From Microbacterium sp. LWS13-1.2 (GTDB lineage: Bacteria > Actinomycetota > Actinomycetes > Actinomycetales > Microbacteriaceae), in the NCBI RefSeq assembly GCF_040144835.1, contig NZ_CP151632.1, positions 1-64,000 of the forward strand: a stretch of 64,000 nucleotides of DNA, read 5' to 3'. Of the stretch, positions 7,870 to 17,714 are shown one piece after another. The number at the start of each line of letters is the position of its first letter. Within the stretch, counting starts at the first letter, position 1. The position numbers and the translations under genes are program-made. The notes under the pieces were generated by a model that had not been told where the DNA came from, did not search any database, and saw only the letters and a list, made by a program, of their open reading frames with translations.

Positions 7870-10602
7870 ATGGCCAGGAGCTCAAGCCCGACCAAGGGTT
7901 CGCGCGCGTCTTCGAGCGCGCGTTCGAACGCGTCGTCGACGGCTCGCAAGCCCGCAGCCGCCAAGCCGGCCCCCGCGCCCAAGCGCTACGTCGATCAGCC
8001 TGAGCGGCCCCCCGTCGTCGTGCGGGCCTGGCTCGGCCTCGCCCACGCGACCGGCGGCCTGTTCCGCGCCTTCGGCCCCGAGACGCTCGAGAAGGACCAG
8101 CGCCGCGACGGCTTCCCGTTCCTGCTGGTGCTGCTGGCGGTCGCCGGCGCCGTCAACGAGTGGTTCTTCATCGGCAGCGAGGTCGCGAAGACGATCAGCG
8201 CCTACTCGGTAGGCGCACTCATCGGCCGTGAGGCCTTCGTGCTGCCGGTGCTCCTGCTGATGCTCGCGGGCTGGATGTTCCGGCATCCCTCGTCGGTGCA
8301 CGACAACGGCCGCGTCGGCATCGGCTTCGGGCTGCTGCTGGTCACGATCGCCGGTTTCTGCCATGTCGCCGGGGGTCGCCCTCAGCCGAGCGAATACCTT
8401 CCCGCGCTAAGCGCGGCGGGCGGGCTGTTCGGATGGATGCTGGGCGAGCCGCTCGCCATCGTGCTGACCGACGTCGGCGCGTACATCGTCCTGTCCCTCC
8501 TGGCAGTCCTCAGCGTCCTGATCATCACCAAGACGCCGCCGAACCGCATCGGACGCCGTCTCGGCGAGCTGTACGCGTGGATGTTCGGCGCCGAGCCGCG
8601 GGAGGAGAAGGCGACGGATGCCGCCGCCGACGCCGTCCGGGAAGACGAGGGCGATCCGTCGATCCCGTTCTGGCGTCGCAACAAGACCGGCCGCGAGAAG
8701 GACCCTGAGGGCGGGCTCGGATCCCAGGACCTCACCGAGCTGCTGCCGGCGGGCTCGGCGCAGGGCGGATTCGAGCAGGCCATCGTGCCGCCTGTGACAC
8801 CGCCGCCCGCGCCGGCTGCGGACGCGCTCACCGAGGTCATCGATCCCGCCGTGCTGTCGGCGGCCAAGGCGGCCACCTCGTCACGCACGTCGTTGCGCGA
8901 CGACGCCCAGGTCATCGAGGACGACGGCACCCTTCCCGGCCTCGACGGCATCGGCTCGAGCACCGCGGTCGACTCGCCCTCGGCGCCCTACCGGCTGCCG
9001 TCCGTCAACGCGCTGGCGGCGGGCTCGCCGCACGTGGCACGCTCGCAGGCGAATGACGACACTGTCCGCGCGATCACCAGTGTGCTCGACCAGTTCTCGG
9101 TCGATGCGCGGGTGACGGGCTTCTCGCGGGGTCCGACAGTGACGCAGTACGAGATCGCGCTCGGCCCGGGTGTCAAGGTCGAGCGCATCACCGCCCTCAC
9201 CAACAACATCGCGTACGCGGTCGCCTCGAACGAGGTGCGCATCCTCGCGCCGATTCCCGGCAAGAGCGCGATCGGCGTCGAGATCCCGAACATCGACCGC
9301 GAGATCGTGACGCTCGGCGACGTGCTCCGCTCGACCACCGCCACCAACCAGACGCATCCCATGACGATCGGCGTGGGCAAGGACGTCGGCGGCGGCTACG
9401 TGGTGGCCAACCTCGCCAAGATGCCGCACCTCCTGGTGGCCGGCTCGACCGGTTCCGGAAAGTCGAGCTTCGTCAACTCGATGATCACGAGCCTCCTGAT
9501 GCGCGCCAAGCCCGCCGATGTGCGCATGGTGCTCATCGACCCCAAGCGGGTCGAGCTCACGTCGTACGCCGGTGTGCCGCACCTCATCACCCCCATCATC
9601 ACGAACCCCAAGAAGGCCGCCGAGGCGCTGCAGTGGGTCGTGAAAGAGATGGACATGAGGTACGACGACCTCGCCTCCTTCGGCTTCCGCCACATCGACG
9701 ACTTCAACAAGGCCGTCGTGGCCGGCGAGATCACCCTTCCGCCGGGCAGCGAGCGCGTGCTGAAGCCGTACCCGTACCTCCTCGTGGTGGTCGACGAGCT
9801 CGCCGACCTGATGATGGTGGCCCCGCGCGACGTAGAGGACTCGATCGTCCGCATCACCCAGCTCGCCCGGGCCAGCGGCATCCATCTCGTCCTCGCGACG
9901 CAGCGACCGTCGGTCGACGTCGTCACGGGGCTCATCAAGGCCAACGTGCCCTCGCGGCTCGCGTTCGCGGTGACCAGCGTCACCGACTCCCGCGTGATCC
10001 TCGACCAGCCCGGCGCCGACCGCCTGATCGGCCAGGGAGACGGCCTGTTCCTGCCGATGGGCGCCTCGAAGGCGATCCGCGTGCAGGGCGCGTGGGTGAG
10101 CGAGAAGGAGATCGAGTCGGTCGTCAAGCACGTGACGAACCAGGCGCGTCCCGAGTACCGCGCCGACGTGGCTGCCGTGGCCGAGAAGAAGGAGATCGAC
10201 GCCGACATCGGCGACGATCTCGAGCTCCTGCTGGCGGCCGCCGAGCTGGTGGTGTCGAGCCAGTTTGGGTCGACGTCGATGCTCCAGCGCAAGCTGCGCG
10301 TCGGCTTCGCGAAGGCCGGACGTCTCATGGACCTCCTCGAATCGCGCGAGGTCGTCGGCCCTTCCGAGGGATCGAAGGCCCGCGACGTGCTCGTGACCGT
10401 CGAGCAGCTGCCGTCGGTGCTCGCGCGCATGCGCGGCGACGATGTGCCCGCCGCGGCGCCGGCAGCGCCCGCCGCTCCTCCCGCCGCACCCGCGGACGAT
10501 CGGTACGGAACGGATGCCGTGGGCTCCCAGTACGACGGCTACCCCGTGGTCGAGGGCGAAGACGGCTCCGAGGACGCGTGGGGGCTCACCGGCCGCGACT
10601 GA
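7870..10602 (+). CDS. ftsK: DNA translocase FtsK/SpoIIIE
   Basis: A septum-located motor that pumps the chromosome termini into daughter cells. The 910-residue protein has a lysine/alanine/serine-rich N-terminus, about four to five membrane helices between residues 75 and 215, an acidic and proline-rich linker, then the motor with Walker A GSTGSGKS (525-532) and Walker B LLVVVDE (637-643). The C-terminal gamma winged helix, which reads orienting DNA sequences, spans about residues 785-865 ([19 protein letters not shown]). TAGCGT (7858-7863) is 6 bases before the ATG. A GGAGGG between them is too close to the ATG to serve as a normal ribosome site. Confidence 0.97.
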   Translation: MARSSSPTKGSRASSSARSNASSTARKPAAAKPAPAPKRYVDQPERPPVVVRAWLGLAHATGGLFRAFGPETLEKDQRRDGFPFLLVLLAVAGAVNEWFFIGSEVAKTISAYSVGALIGREAFVLPVLLLMLAGWMFRHPSSVHDNGRVGIGFGLLLVTIAGFCHVAGGRPQPSEYLPALSAAGGLFGWMLGEPLAIVLTDVGAYIVLSLLAVLSVLIITKTPPNRIGRRLGELYAWMFGAEPREEKATDAAADAVREDEGDPSIPFWRRNKTGREKDPEGGLGSQDLTELLPAGSAQGGFEQAIVPPVTPPPAPAADALTEVIDPAVLSAAKAATSSRTSLRDDAQVIEDDGTLPGLDGIGSSTAVDSPSAPYRLPSVNALAAGSPHVARSQANDDTVRAITSVLDQFSVDARVTGFSRGPTVTQYEIALGPGVKVERITALTNNIAYAVASNEVRILAPIPGKSAIGVEIPNIDREIVTLGDVLRSTTATNQTHPMTIGVGKDVGGGYVVANLAKMPHLLVAGSTGSGKSSFVNSMITSLLMRAKPADVRMVLIDPKRVELTSYAGVPHLITPIITNPKKAAEALQWVVKEMDMRYDDLASFGFRHIDDFNKAVVAGEITLPPGSERVLKPYPYLLVVVDELADLMMVAPRDVEDSIVRITQLARASGIHLVLATQRPSVDVVTGLIKANVPSRLAFAVTSVTDSRVILDQPGADRLIGQGDGLFLPMGASKAIRVQGAWVSEKEIESVVKHVTNQARPEYRADVAAVAEKKEIDADIGDDLELLLAAAELVVSSQFGSTSMLQRKLRVGFAKAGRLMDLLESREVVGPSEGSKARDVLVTVEQLPSVLARMRGDDVPAAAPAAPAAPPAAPADDRYGTDAVGSQYDGYPVVEGEDGSEDAWGLTGRD

Positions 10603-10670
10603 GCGGCCGCGATCCATCGGCCGCACTCGGGTGGGCTCGTCCGTGCCGTGGGCGCCGATAGGCTCGGGCC

Positions 10671-11243
10671 ATGGCGATCCCCCGGCAGCTGCCCAACGCG
10701 ATCACGATCGTGCGCATCCTGTGCGCGCCGGTCTTCCTGTGGATGCTCCTCGCCGACGGGGGAGCGGACGGGGCGCTGCGCTGGTGGGCCGCTGCGCTGT
10801 TCATCGTGGCGATCGCGACAGACGGGATCGACGGCTACCTCGCGCGCAAGCACGACATCGTGACCGATCTCGGCAAGCTCCTCGATCCCATCGCCGACAA
10901 GGTGCTCACCGGATTCGCGTTCATCGGACTGTCGATCCTCGGCGAGCTTCCGTGGTGGATCACGATCGTCGTCCTGATCCGCGAGATCGGCATCACGGTC
11001 TACCGCTTCATGGTGGTGAGCGACCACGTGCTCGCCGCGGCCTGGATGGGCAAGCTCAAGACTCTCGCCCAGGGCGTCGCCCTGTCGCTCGCGCTCCTTC
11101 CGCTGTGGACGCTCGTCGGCGACTGGATCTTCTGGGTCAACGGCGTGCTCATGACGATCGCGGTGATCCTCACGATCGCCAGCGGCATCGACTACATCGT
11201 CACAGAGCTGCGGGCCGCGCGCGCCAAGCGGAGCGGTGCGTGA
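10671..11243 (+). CDS. pgsA: CDP-diacylglycerol--glycerol-3-phosphate 3-phosphatidyltransferase
   Basis: A membrane enzyme of phospholipid synthesis. The CDP-alcohol phosphotransferase signature is complete: DGIDGYLARKHDIVTDLGK followed by LLDPIADK. The 190-residue length and about five to six membrane helices suit PgsA. Which polyol it uses (glycerol phosphate or inositol phosphate) is not settled by the motif, although its place between ftsK and cinA/clgR matches the PgsA3 type. TAGGCT (10659-10664) is 6 bases before the ATG. The stop overlaps the GTG of cinA. Confidence 0.92.
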   Translation: MAIPRQLPNAITIVRILCAPVFLWMLLADGGADGALRWWAAALFIVAIATDGIDGYLARKHDIVTDLGKLLDPIADKVLTGFAFIGLSILGELPWWITIVVLIREIGITVYRFMVVSDHVLAAAWMGKLKTLAQGVALSLALLPLWTLVGDWIFWVNGVLMTIAVILTIASGIDYIVTELRAARAKRSGA

Positions 11244-11758
11244 CGGACACCGCAGCCGGCCGGCCGGCGAGCGGGCGCGAGGCGGCGCCACCGGGAATTC
11301 CTCATGCTGCTGCGCTGCTGGGTCGGCTGGCCGGACGAGGCTGGTCGATCGCGGCGGCCGAGTCGCTGACGGGCGGGCGCGTCACGGCCTCGCTCGTCGA
11401 TGTGCCGGGCGCCTCCGCGCACGTGCGCGGAGGGATCGTCGCCTACGCCACGGACGTCAAGGCCAGTCAGCTCGGCGTCGATGCCGCACTGCTGGCCGAG
11501 CGGGGACCGGTGGATCCCGATGTCGCCGCGCAGATGGCGCAGGGCGTGCGACGCGCTCTGCGCGCCGACGTCGGCCTCGCGACCACCGGTGTCGCCGGTC
11601 CTGATCCGCAGGATGGCCGGCCGGTCGGCACCGTCCACGTCGCCGTCGCGACGCCCGAGAGGGTCGTCGTATCGTCCCTCGCACTGTCCGGATCGCGCGA
11701 CGAGATCCGCACGCAGGCCGTGCACCGGGTGCTCGAGCTCGCGCTCACCGTGGTCTGA
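11240..11758 (+). CDS. cinA: CinA family protein (C-terminal, nicotinamide-nucleotide amidohydrolase-type domain only)
   Basis: The 172-residue product corresponds to the CinA C-terminal domain (PncC), which deamidates nicotinamide mononucleotide. The family signatures are SIAAAESLTGGRVTASLVDVPGAS, GGIVAYATDVKASQLGV and ATTGVAGPDPQDGRPVGTVHVA. The N-terminal molybdopterin-binding-like domain is absent, as is usual for short actinobacterial versions. The GTG start overlaps the pgsA stop (GTGA), so it is translated with pgsA. clgR follows after 168 bases. Confidence 0.9.
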   Translation: MTDTAAGRPASGREAAPPGIPHAAALLGRLAGRGWSIAAAESLTGGRVTASLVDVPGASAHVRGGIVAYATDVKASQLGVDAALLAERGPVDPDVAAQMAQGVRRALRADVGLATTGVAGPDPQDGRPVGTVHVAVATPERVVVSSLALSGSRDEIRTQAVHRVLELALTVV

Positions 11759-11926
11759 GGCATCCGGGATCCGTCGCTCCGGCTCCGGGAACAGAAGGTG
11801 TTTCGTCTCGGTTACATTCGGTGATTCCCACCCATTGCCCAGTTGTCGGGATTAGATTGGCATCATCCGGTGCTGTACTGTTGGGCACCCGGAAGACGGT
11901 GGAATCAGAAGTGAGGAGGGGCCCTG

Positions 11927-12235
11927 ATGATCCTGGTACGTCAAGAAATCGGTGAAGTGCTTCGTGATTTCCGCCAGCAGAAGGGGCGCACCCTCCGCCA
12001 GGTCGCCAGTCGCGCGAGTGTCGCGCTGGGCTATCTGAGCGAGGTCGAGCGCGGCCAGAAGGAGGCCTCGAGCGAGATCCTCGCCTCCGTGGCCGAGGCT
12101 CTGGACGTCCCCATCTCGACGATCATGCGCGAAGTCGGCGATCGCATCTCGGTGCTCGAGGGAATCCAGACGTTCCCCGACGTGGTCCCCGACGACCTGG
12201 TCGCCTCGGTCGACGCCGAGCTCTCCCTGCGCTGA
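11927..12235 (+). CDS. clgR: ClgR-like helix-turn-helix transcriptional regulator
   Basis: A 102-residue XRE-type regulator with the DNA-binding domain at about residues 10-62 (LRQVASRASVALGYLSEVERGQ). Its length, its C-terminal tail and its place between pgsA/cinA and recA match ClgR, the activator of clp protease genes in mycobacteria and corynebacteria. A GAGGAGG ribosome site precedes the ATG at 7 bases. A possible -10 hexamer TACTGT lies at about 11876-11881, giving a leader of some 40 bases. No ClgR box was recognised in the upstream region. Confidence 0.88.
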   Translation: MILVRQEIGEVLRDFRQQKGRTLRQVASRASVALGYLSEVERGQKEASSEILASVAEALDVPISTIMREVGDRISVLEGIQTFPDVVPDDLVASVDAELSLR

Positions 12236-12280
12236 TCCGGCCTCCTCGCCTGCAACCGACCTGAGGAACCGACGATCGCC

Positions 12281-12505
12281 ATGCGACGCAGTGAGTTCGA
12301 CCGCGCGGTCGCGGACGAATTCGGCGCGCGTGCCGGCGTCGTCGTGACCGATCTCTTCCTGTCGAAGGTCGGCGGACGCACCGCCGCGCAGGCGATCGCG
12401 GCGGGCGTCGACCCGCGCGAAGTCTGGCTCGCGCTGTGCGACGAGCTCGACGTTCCCGCCGAACGCCGCTACGGCGTCGGCCGCCTCGAGCCGCGTCGTC
12501 GCTGA
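12281..12505 (+). CDS. DUF3046 family protein
   Basis: A 74-residue acidic protein of the actinobacterial DUF3046 family, found next to recA in many relatives. The conserved parts are MRRSEFDRAVADEFG, a central DLFLSKVGGRTAAQAI and DPREVWLALCDELDVPAERR. Function unknown. It lies 45 bases after clgR in the same direction and ahead of the recA promoter, so it is probably co-transcribed with clgR. The conserved position suggests, but does not prove, a link to DNA repair. Confidence 0.85.
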   Translation: MRRSEFDRAVADEFGARAGVVVTDLFLSKVGGRTAAQAIAAGVDPREVWLALCDELDVPAERRYGVGRLEPRRR

Positions 12506-12549
12506 CCCGCTCCGCCCCCTTCTCGGCCGGGCCGCTCTGCGGCGTGTCA

Positions 12550-12579
12550 TCGAATAAGTGTTCGATTACGGCGTAGGCT
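12550..12579 (+). promoter_or_regulatory. SOS (LexA) box and -10 hexamer of recA
   Basis: TCGAATAAGTGTTCGA at 12550-12565 is one base from the actinobacterial LexA consensus TCGAACNNNNGTTCGA. A -10 hexamer TAGGCT follows at 12574-12579, placing the box over the -35 region, so bound LexA would block RNA polymerase. Transcription would start near 12586, leaving about 178 bases of leader before recA. Confidence 0.85.
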
Positions 12580-12763
12580 CCTGCACAGCAGGTGTCGAGA
12601 GCGTGTTTTCCACGGACGCGGACGGAGCGAAGACGGATGTCGGAGCCCCTCCCTAACGTGGGCAGCGTCGAACGACACCTCACGCCTTGTCGCAGCATCC
12701 GTCCCACCGGGCCGGAGCGCGACAGCCTACAGGCGACGGAACGCGAGCATAGAGGAGCACGTC

Positions 12764-13819
12764 ATGCCATCACCCGTTGACCGCGAGAAGGCCCTGGAAT
12801 CGGCCCTCGCCCAGATCGACCGGCAGTTCGGGAAGGGCTCGGTGATGCGCCTCGGCAGCGACGAGCGCGCTCCCGTCGAGGTCGTGCCCACCGGCTCGAT
12901 CGCCCTCGATGTCGCCCTCGGCATCGGCGGGCTCCCGCGCGGCCGCATCATCGAGATCTACGGCCCGGAGTCGTCGGGTAAGACGACGCTCACCCTGCAC
13001 GCGATCGCCAATGCACAGCGCGCGGGAGGCATCGCCGCGTTCATCGACGCGGAGCACGCCCTCGACCCCGACTACGCGCAGAAGCTGGGCGTCGACATCG
13101 ACGCGCTGCTCGTGTCGCAGCCCGACACCGGTGAGCAGGCACTCGAGATCGCCGACATGCTGGTGCGTTCCGGCGCCATCGACCTCATCGTGATCGACTC
13201 GGTCGCGGCGCTCGTACCCAAGGCCGAGATCGAGGGTGAGATGGGCGACTCGCACGTGGGTCTGCAGGCGCGCCTCATGTCGCAGGCGCTCCGCAAGCTC
13301 ACCGGTGGTCTCAACCAGACCAACACCACGATGATCTTCATCAACCAGCTGCGCGAGAAGATCGGCGTGTTCTTCGGCTCGCCCGAGACCACCGCGGGCG
13401 GCAAGGCGCTGAAGTTCTACGCATCGGTGCGTCTCGACATCCGTCGCATCGAGACCCTGAAGGACGGCGCCGAGGCGGTCGGAAACCGCACGCGCGTCAA
13501 GGTGGTCAAGAACAAGATGGCGCCGCCGTTCAAGCAGGCCGAGTTCGACATCCTGTACGGCGTCGGCATCTCGCGCGAGGGCAGCCTCATCGACTTCGGT
13601 GTGGAGCACGGCATCGTCAAGAAGTCCGGCGCCTGGTACACCTACGAAGGCGAGCAGCTCGGCCAGGGCAAGGAGAATGCCCGCAACTTCCTCATCAAGA
13701 ACGCGGACGTCGCGGCCGAGATCGAGTCGAAGATCAAGACGAAGCTCGGCATCGGCGTCCCCAAGGGTGCCGTCGAGGGCTCGGTCGAGGACGAGCTCGC
13801 AGCGCGCCGGCCGGCCTGA
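12764..13819 (+). CDS. recA: recombinase RecA
   Basis: Strand-exchange ATPase of homologous repair and co-protease for LexA cleavage. The 351-residue protein is the usual length without an intein. Walker A is GPESSGKT at 67-74; [13 protein letters not shown] and [13 protein letters not shown] segments are intact. An AGAGGAG ribosome site precedes the ATG. A LexA box lies about 200 bases upstream. The stop overlaps the recX ATG (ATG within TGATG), coupling RecA to its regulator. Confidence 0.99.
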   Translation: MPSPVDREKALESALAQIDRQFGKGSVMRLGSDERAPVEVVPTGSIALDVALGIGGLPRGRIIEIYGPESSGKTTLTLHAIANAQRAGGIAAFIDAEHALDPDYAQKLGVDIDALLVSQPDTGEQALEIADMLVRSGAIDLIVIDSVAALVPKAEIEGEMGDSHVGLQARLMSQALRKLTGGLNQTNTTMIFINQLREKIGVFFGSPETTAGGKALKFYASVRLDIRRIETLKDGAEAVGNRTRVKVVKNKMAPPFKQAEFDILYGVGISREGSLIDFGVEHGIVKKSGAWYTYEGEQLGQGKENARNFLIKNADVAAEIESKIKTKLGIGVPKGAVEGSVEDELAARRPA

Positions 13820-14679
13820 TGGTCCGATTCGTCGACAGCGGGGACGAGTCCGACATCGAGACCGACGACGGACTCGCCCCCGTGACCCCGCTCTTCGGCG
13901 GCGGGGGAGCACGTGCGTTCCCGAAGACCGCCGCCGAGGTCCAGCAGGCGCTCGAGGATCGCCTTCACACGCCTGTCGACGATTCGCCCTTCCCCGGCGC
14001 GGCAGCTGCGGTGAGGAGCGATCCGACCTCCGGGAATGACCAGGAGCGAGCCGAGCCCCGGGATGCCCCGCCGACGGCGGGGGAGGATGCCCCTCCCATC
14101 GACCTGGCCGCAGAGCGTGCGGGCAGGAAGCGCTCGCGTGGTCACAGCAGATCCCGCGAACCATTGGATGGCGACGCCGACGCCGACGCGGCGGCGACTG
14201 CCGAGCGCGGTCTCGTGAAGAAGCTTCGCGGCAGGCAGCTGTCGGTGTCGGAGGCGAAGACGTACCTCGGCCAGCACGACCTCGACGGCGACGCCGTCGG
14301 TGCGATCCTCGACGCCTTCCTCGAGCGCGGCTACCTCGACGACGCACGCCTGGCCGAGCAGGTCGTGCACGCCGGAGTCGACCGCAAGGGGCAGGGGCGC
14401 CAGGTCATCGCCCAGAGCCTCGCCAAACGAGGCGTGCCTCGCGACGTGGCAGACGCCGCGCTCGCGGAGCTTCCCGACGACGACGCCGAGCGCGCACTCG
14501 AGTTCGCGCGGGCGAAGGCCGGATCGCTGCGTGGGCTCGAACGCGACATCGCACTGCGTCGCCTGGCAGGACAGCTCGCACGGCGCGGATACGGCGGCTC
14601 CCTGGCGTTGAACGCCGCGCGCACGGCGCTGGAAGAGACGACGCGTCCCGCCGGCCGCGTGAGGTTCGAAGAGCGCTGA
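13819..14679 (+). CDS. recX: regulatory protein RecX, with long N-terminal extension
   Basis: Modulates RecA filaments. The recognisable RecX repeats (AKTYLGQHDLDGDAVGAILDAFLERGYLDDARLAEQVV and onwards) occupy about residues 140-270. The first 125 residues are acidic, proline-rich and low in complexity, making the protein 286 residues against about 150-180 for typical RecX. Such extensions occur in related actinobacteria. Its ATG overlaps the recA stop, so expression follows the SOS induction of recA. Confidence 0.93.
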   Translation: MVRFVDSGDESDIETDDGLAPVTPLFGGGGARAFPKTAAEVQQALEDRLHTPVDDSPFPGAAAAVRSDPTSGNDQERAEPRDAPPTAGEDAPPIDLAAERAGRKRSRGHSRSREPLDGDADADAAATAERGLVKKLRGRQLSVSEAKTYLGQHDLDGDAVGAILDAFLERGYLDDARLAEQVVHAGVDRKGQGRQVIAQSLAKRGVPRDVADAALAELPDDDAERALEFARAKAGSLRGLERDIALRRLAGQLARRGYGGSLALNAARTALEETTRPAGRVRFEER

Positions 14680-14786
14680 GCGGGCGCCGGCGCACCCGTC
14701 CGACGTCGCCCGCCGTTCGCCGACGCGGCGGGCACGGCATCCGTCCAGACTCCCTGCCGGCGCGCGGCTCGTAGAATGGCGACATC

Positions 14787-16337
14787 ATGTCTTCGCCTTC
14801 CGCTTCCCCGACTCTCATCGCGCCGTCGCCGGCCGCGAACGACGTCGATGGCCGTGCCCGCACCTACGAGGTGCGCACGTTCGGCTGCCAGATGAACGTG
14901 CACGACTCCGAGCGCCTCTCCGGTTCGCTCGAGAGCGCCGGCTACGTCCGCGCAGAGGCCGGCGAAGAGGCCGACGTCGTCGTCATCAACACCTGCGCCG
15001 TGCGCGACAACGCCGCAGGCAAGCTCTATGGCACGCTCGGCCACCTCAAGTCGCGCAAGGACAAGCACGACGGCATGCAGATCGCCGTCGGCGGATGCCT
15101 GGCCCAGATGGACAAGGACGTCGTCCAGCAGAAGGCGCCCTGGGTCGATGTCGTCTTCGGCACGCACAATATGGGGTCGCTGCCGAGCCTGCTCGAGCGC
15201 GCGCGCCACAACGGCGAGGCCGAGCTCGAGATCCTGGAGTCGCTCGAGATCTTCCCGTCGACCCTGCCCACGAAGCGCGACAGCATCTACAGCGGCTGGG
15301 TGTCGATCTCGGTGGGCTGCAACAACACGTGCACGTTCTGCATCGTGCCCAGCCTGCGCGGCAAGGAGAAGGACCGTCGCCCCGGCGACATCCTGAACGA
15401 GATCCGCCTGCTGGTCGACGACGGCGCGATGGAGGTCACGCTCCTGGGTCAGAACGTCAACTCGTACGGCGTCGAGTTCGGCGACCGTCAGGCCTTCGGC
15501 AAGCTGCTGCGCGCGGCGGGTGAGATCGACGGCCTCGAGCGCATCCGTTTTACGAGTCCGCACCCGGCCGCCTTCACCGACGACGTCATCGACGCGATGG
15601 CCGAGACCGCGGCCGTCATGCCCCAGCTGCACATGCCGCTGCAGTCCGGCAGCGACCGCATCCTCAAGGCGATGCGCCGGTCGTACCGCAGCGAGCGGTT
15701 CCTCGGCATCCTCGACCGGGTGCGCGCCAAGATGCCCGACGCGGCGATCTCGACCGACATCATCGTCGGCTTCCCCGGCGAGACCGATGAGGACTTCGAA
15801 GACACGATGCGCGTCGTCGAACAGGCGCGCTTCGCGAGTGCGTTCACGTTCCAGTACTCGATCCGCGAGGGCACGCCGGCGGCCACGATGCCTGACCAGG
15901 TGCCGAAAGAGATCGTGCAGGAGCGCTACGAGCGCCTGATCGCCCTGCAGGAGCGCATCTCGCTCGAAGAGAACCAGAAGCAGCTCGGTCGCGAGGTGCA
16001 GGTGCTGGTCTCGATGGGCGAGGGCAAGAAGGATGCCGAGACGCACCGGCTCACCGGTCGCGCCGAAGACAATCGCCTCGTTCACTTCGAGGTGCCCACG
16101 GGGTCCGAGATCCCGCGGCCCGGCGACGTCGTCTCGGTCGTCGTGACGCACGCCGCGCCGTTCCACCTGCTCGCCGACGCACCGGACGGCGTGCCGCTGC
16201 GCATCCGCCGCACCCGCTCCGGTGACGCGTGGGACCGTTCGCAGGCGGAATCCTGCGGCGTGCCGACATCGGCAGGCGACGCCGGCGCGCCGCGCGCGGT
16301 GTCGCTGGGACTGCCGACCCTCCGCATCGGCGTCTGA
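14787..16337 (+). CDS. miaB: tRNA-2-methylthio-N6-dimethylallyladenosine synthase
   Basis: A radical-SAM methylthiotransferase acting on A37 of tRNA after MiaA. The N-terminal cluster cysteines are Cys34 (FGCQMN), Cys70 (NTCAVRDN) and Cys104 (GGCLAQMD). The radical-SAM motif CNNTCTFC spans 178-185, and a TRAM-like domain follows at about 395-470, with a roughly 40-residue variable tail. TAGAAT (14772-14777) is 9 bases before the ATG with no ribosome site. miaA starts 8 bases after the stop. Confidence 0.96.
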   Translation: MSSPSASPTLIAPSPAANDVDGRARTYEVRTFGCQMNVHDSERLSGSLESAGYVRAEAGEEADVVVINTCAVRDNAAGKLYGTLGHLKSRKDKHDGMQIAVGGCLAQMDKDVVQQKAPWVDVVFGTHNMGSLPSLLERARHNGEAELEILESLEIFPSTLPTKRDSIYSGWVSISVGCNNTCTFCIVPSLRGKEKDRRPGDILNEIRLLVDDGAMEVTLLGQNVNSYGVEFGDRQAFGKLLRAAGEIDGLERIRFTSPHPAAFTDDVIDAMAETAAVMPQLHMPLQSGSDRILKAMRRSYRSERFLGILDRVRAKMPDAAISTDIIVGFPGETDEDFEDTMRVVEQARFASAFTFQYSIREGTPAATMPDQVPKEIVQERYERLIALQERISLEENQKQLGREVQVLVSMGEGKKDAETHRLTGRAEDNRLVHFEVPTGSEIPRPGDVVSVVVTHAAPFHLLADAPDGVPLRIRRTRSGDAWDRSQAESCGVPTSAGDAGAPRAVSLGLPTLRIGV

Positions 16338-16344
16338 CCCGACC

Positions 16345-17295
16345 GTGAGCGACGGCCCCTCCGCAGACGACGCTGCGGCCTCGCAGCCGCGGCTGTGGGC
16401 CGTGGTCGGCGCGACGGGGACCGGCAAGACCGCGCTGTCGCTCGATCTCGCCGAGGCCCTGGCCGCGCGCGGTCGGGGGGTCGAGATCGTCAACGTCGAT
16501 GCGATGCAGCTCTACCGCGGCATGGACATCGGCACGGCCAAGCTCCCCGAGGCCGAGCGGCGCGGCATCCCGCACCACCTCTTCGACGTGCTCGAGGTCA
16601 CCGACGACGCGGCGGTCGCCTGGTATCAGGATGCCGCGCGCACCGCGATCCGCGAGATCCACGGCCGCGGCGCCGATGCGATCCTCGTGGGCGGCTCGGG
16701 GCTGTACGTGTCGAGCGTGCTCTTCGACTTCCGCTTCCCGCCCCGCGACGAGCAGCTGCGGGTCCGTCTCGAGGGCGAGCTGGACGCTCACGGCCCCGGC
16801 GCCCTCTACGCCCGCCTGCGCGAGCTCGACCCGGCCACCGCGGCCAGGGTCGATCCCCGCAACGGACGCCGCATCGTGCGCGCACTCGAAGTGCTCGAGC
16901 TCGGGGAGCGCACGCACGGCGCGGCGCTTCCTGAAGAGCCGGTGCTGTGGCACGCGGCGACTCGCGTCGTCGGCGTGGCGGTGCCCCGCGACGAGCTGGT
17001 CGTCCGCCTCGACGCCCGCGTCGAGGCGATGTGGCGCGACGGGATCCTCGACGAGGTCCGCGCGCTGCGTGAGAGGGGGCTCGAGCGCGGCATCACCGCG
17101 CGGCGCGCGATCGGCTACGCGCAGGCGCTCGCACAACTGACCGGCGAGATGACCGAGGCCGAGGCGATCGCCGAGACCCAGGCGCTGACCCGCCGGTACG
17201 CCCGCCGTCAGGTCTCATGGTTCCGGCGCTACGACGCGCTGCGGTGGGTGGAATCCGGAGCGGATGCCGCTGGCCTGGCAGACTCGTCGGCATGA
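16345..17295 (+). CDS. miaA: tRNA dimethylallyltransferase
   Basis: Adds the isopentenyl group to A37 of tRNAs reading UNN codons, supplying the substrate of MiaB. The P-loop GATGTGKT is at 22-29, followed by [28 protein letters not shown] and [11 protein letters not shown] 16345 is chosen because it follows the miaB stop by 8 bases and gives a 316-residue protein, the normal length. The 3' end overlaps the next gene by ATGA. Confidence 0.95.
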   Translation: MSDGPSADDAAASQPRLWAVVGATGTGKTALSLDLAEALAARGRGVEIVNVDAMQLYRGMDIGTAKLPEAERRGIPHHLFDVLEVTDDAAVAWYQDAARTAIREIHGRGADAILVGGSGLYVSSVLFDFRFPPRDEQLRVRLEGELDAHGPGALYARLRELDPATAARVDPRNGRRIVRALEVLELGERTHGAALPEEPVLWHAATRVVGVAVPRDELVVRLDARVEAMWRDGILDEVRALRERGLERGITARRAIGYAQALAQLTGEMTEAEAIAETQALTRRYARRQVSWFRRYDALRWVESGADAAGLADSSA

Positions 17296-17714
17296 GCATC
17301 GCGATCCGGCCCTTCGAACTGGCCGACACCGAGGCTGTGGTGTCGCTGTGGCAGGCCACGGGCCTCACCCGCCCGTGGAACAACCCCTACCAGGACATCA
17401 ACCGCAAGCTCTCGGTACAGCCGGAGCTGTTCCTCGTGGCCGTCGCCGCCGGCGCGATCGTCGGCTCCGTCATGGCGGGATACGACGGGCACCGCGGATG
17501 GCTCTATTACCTCGCGAGCGATCCCGCCCGGCGAGGGGAGGGCATCGGACGCCGCCTCGTCGAGGTCGCCGAGGAGCGGCTCCTGGAGCTGGGCTGCCCC
17601 AAGGTGCAGCTGATGGTCCGCCCCGAGAACAACTCGGCGCACGGCTTCTACGGGGCGCTCGGCTACGAGACGTTCGAGACGTGGGCCACCGGAAAGCGTC
17701 TCATCGCCGACTGA
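17292..17714 (+). CDS. GNAT family acetyltransferase (YpeA-like)
   Basis: A 140-residue acetyltransferase resembling the YpeA subfamily: [19 protein letters not shown] at the N-terminus, the acetyl-CoA loop [22 protein letters not shown], and [22 protein letters not shown]. The substrate is unknown. Its ATG overlaps the miaA stop. The 3' end overlaps the convergent cytochrome b gene by 14 bases. Confidence 0.88.
   Translation: MSIAIRPFELADTEAVVSLWQATGLTRPWNNPYQDINRKLSVQPELFLVAVAAGAIVGSVMAGYDGHRGWLYYLASDPARRGEGIGRRLVEVAEERLLELGCPKVQLMVRPENNSAHGFYGALGYETFETWATGKRLIAD

Noticed and set aside
11759..11926. ClgR-binding box upstream of clgR
   Set aside because: I looked for the CGC/GCG palindrome and found no convincing match.
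14331..16493. 720-residue open frame antisense to recX and miaB
   Set aside because: The plus-strand genes carry all catalytic motifs; the antisense frame has none.
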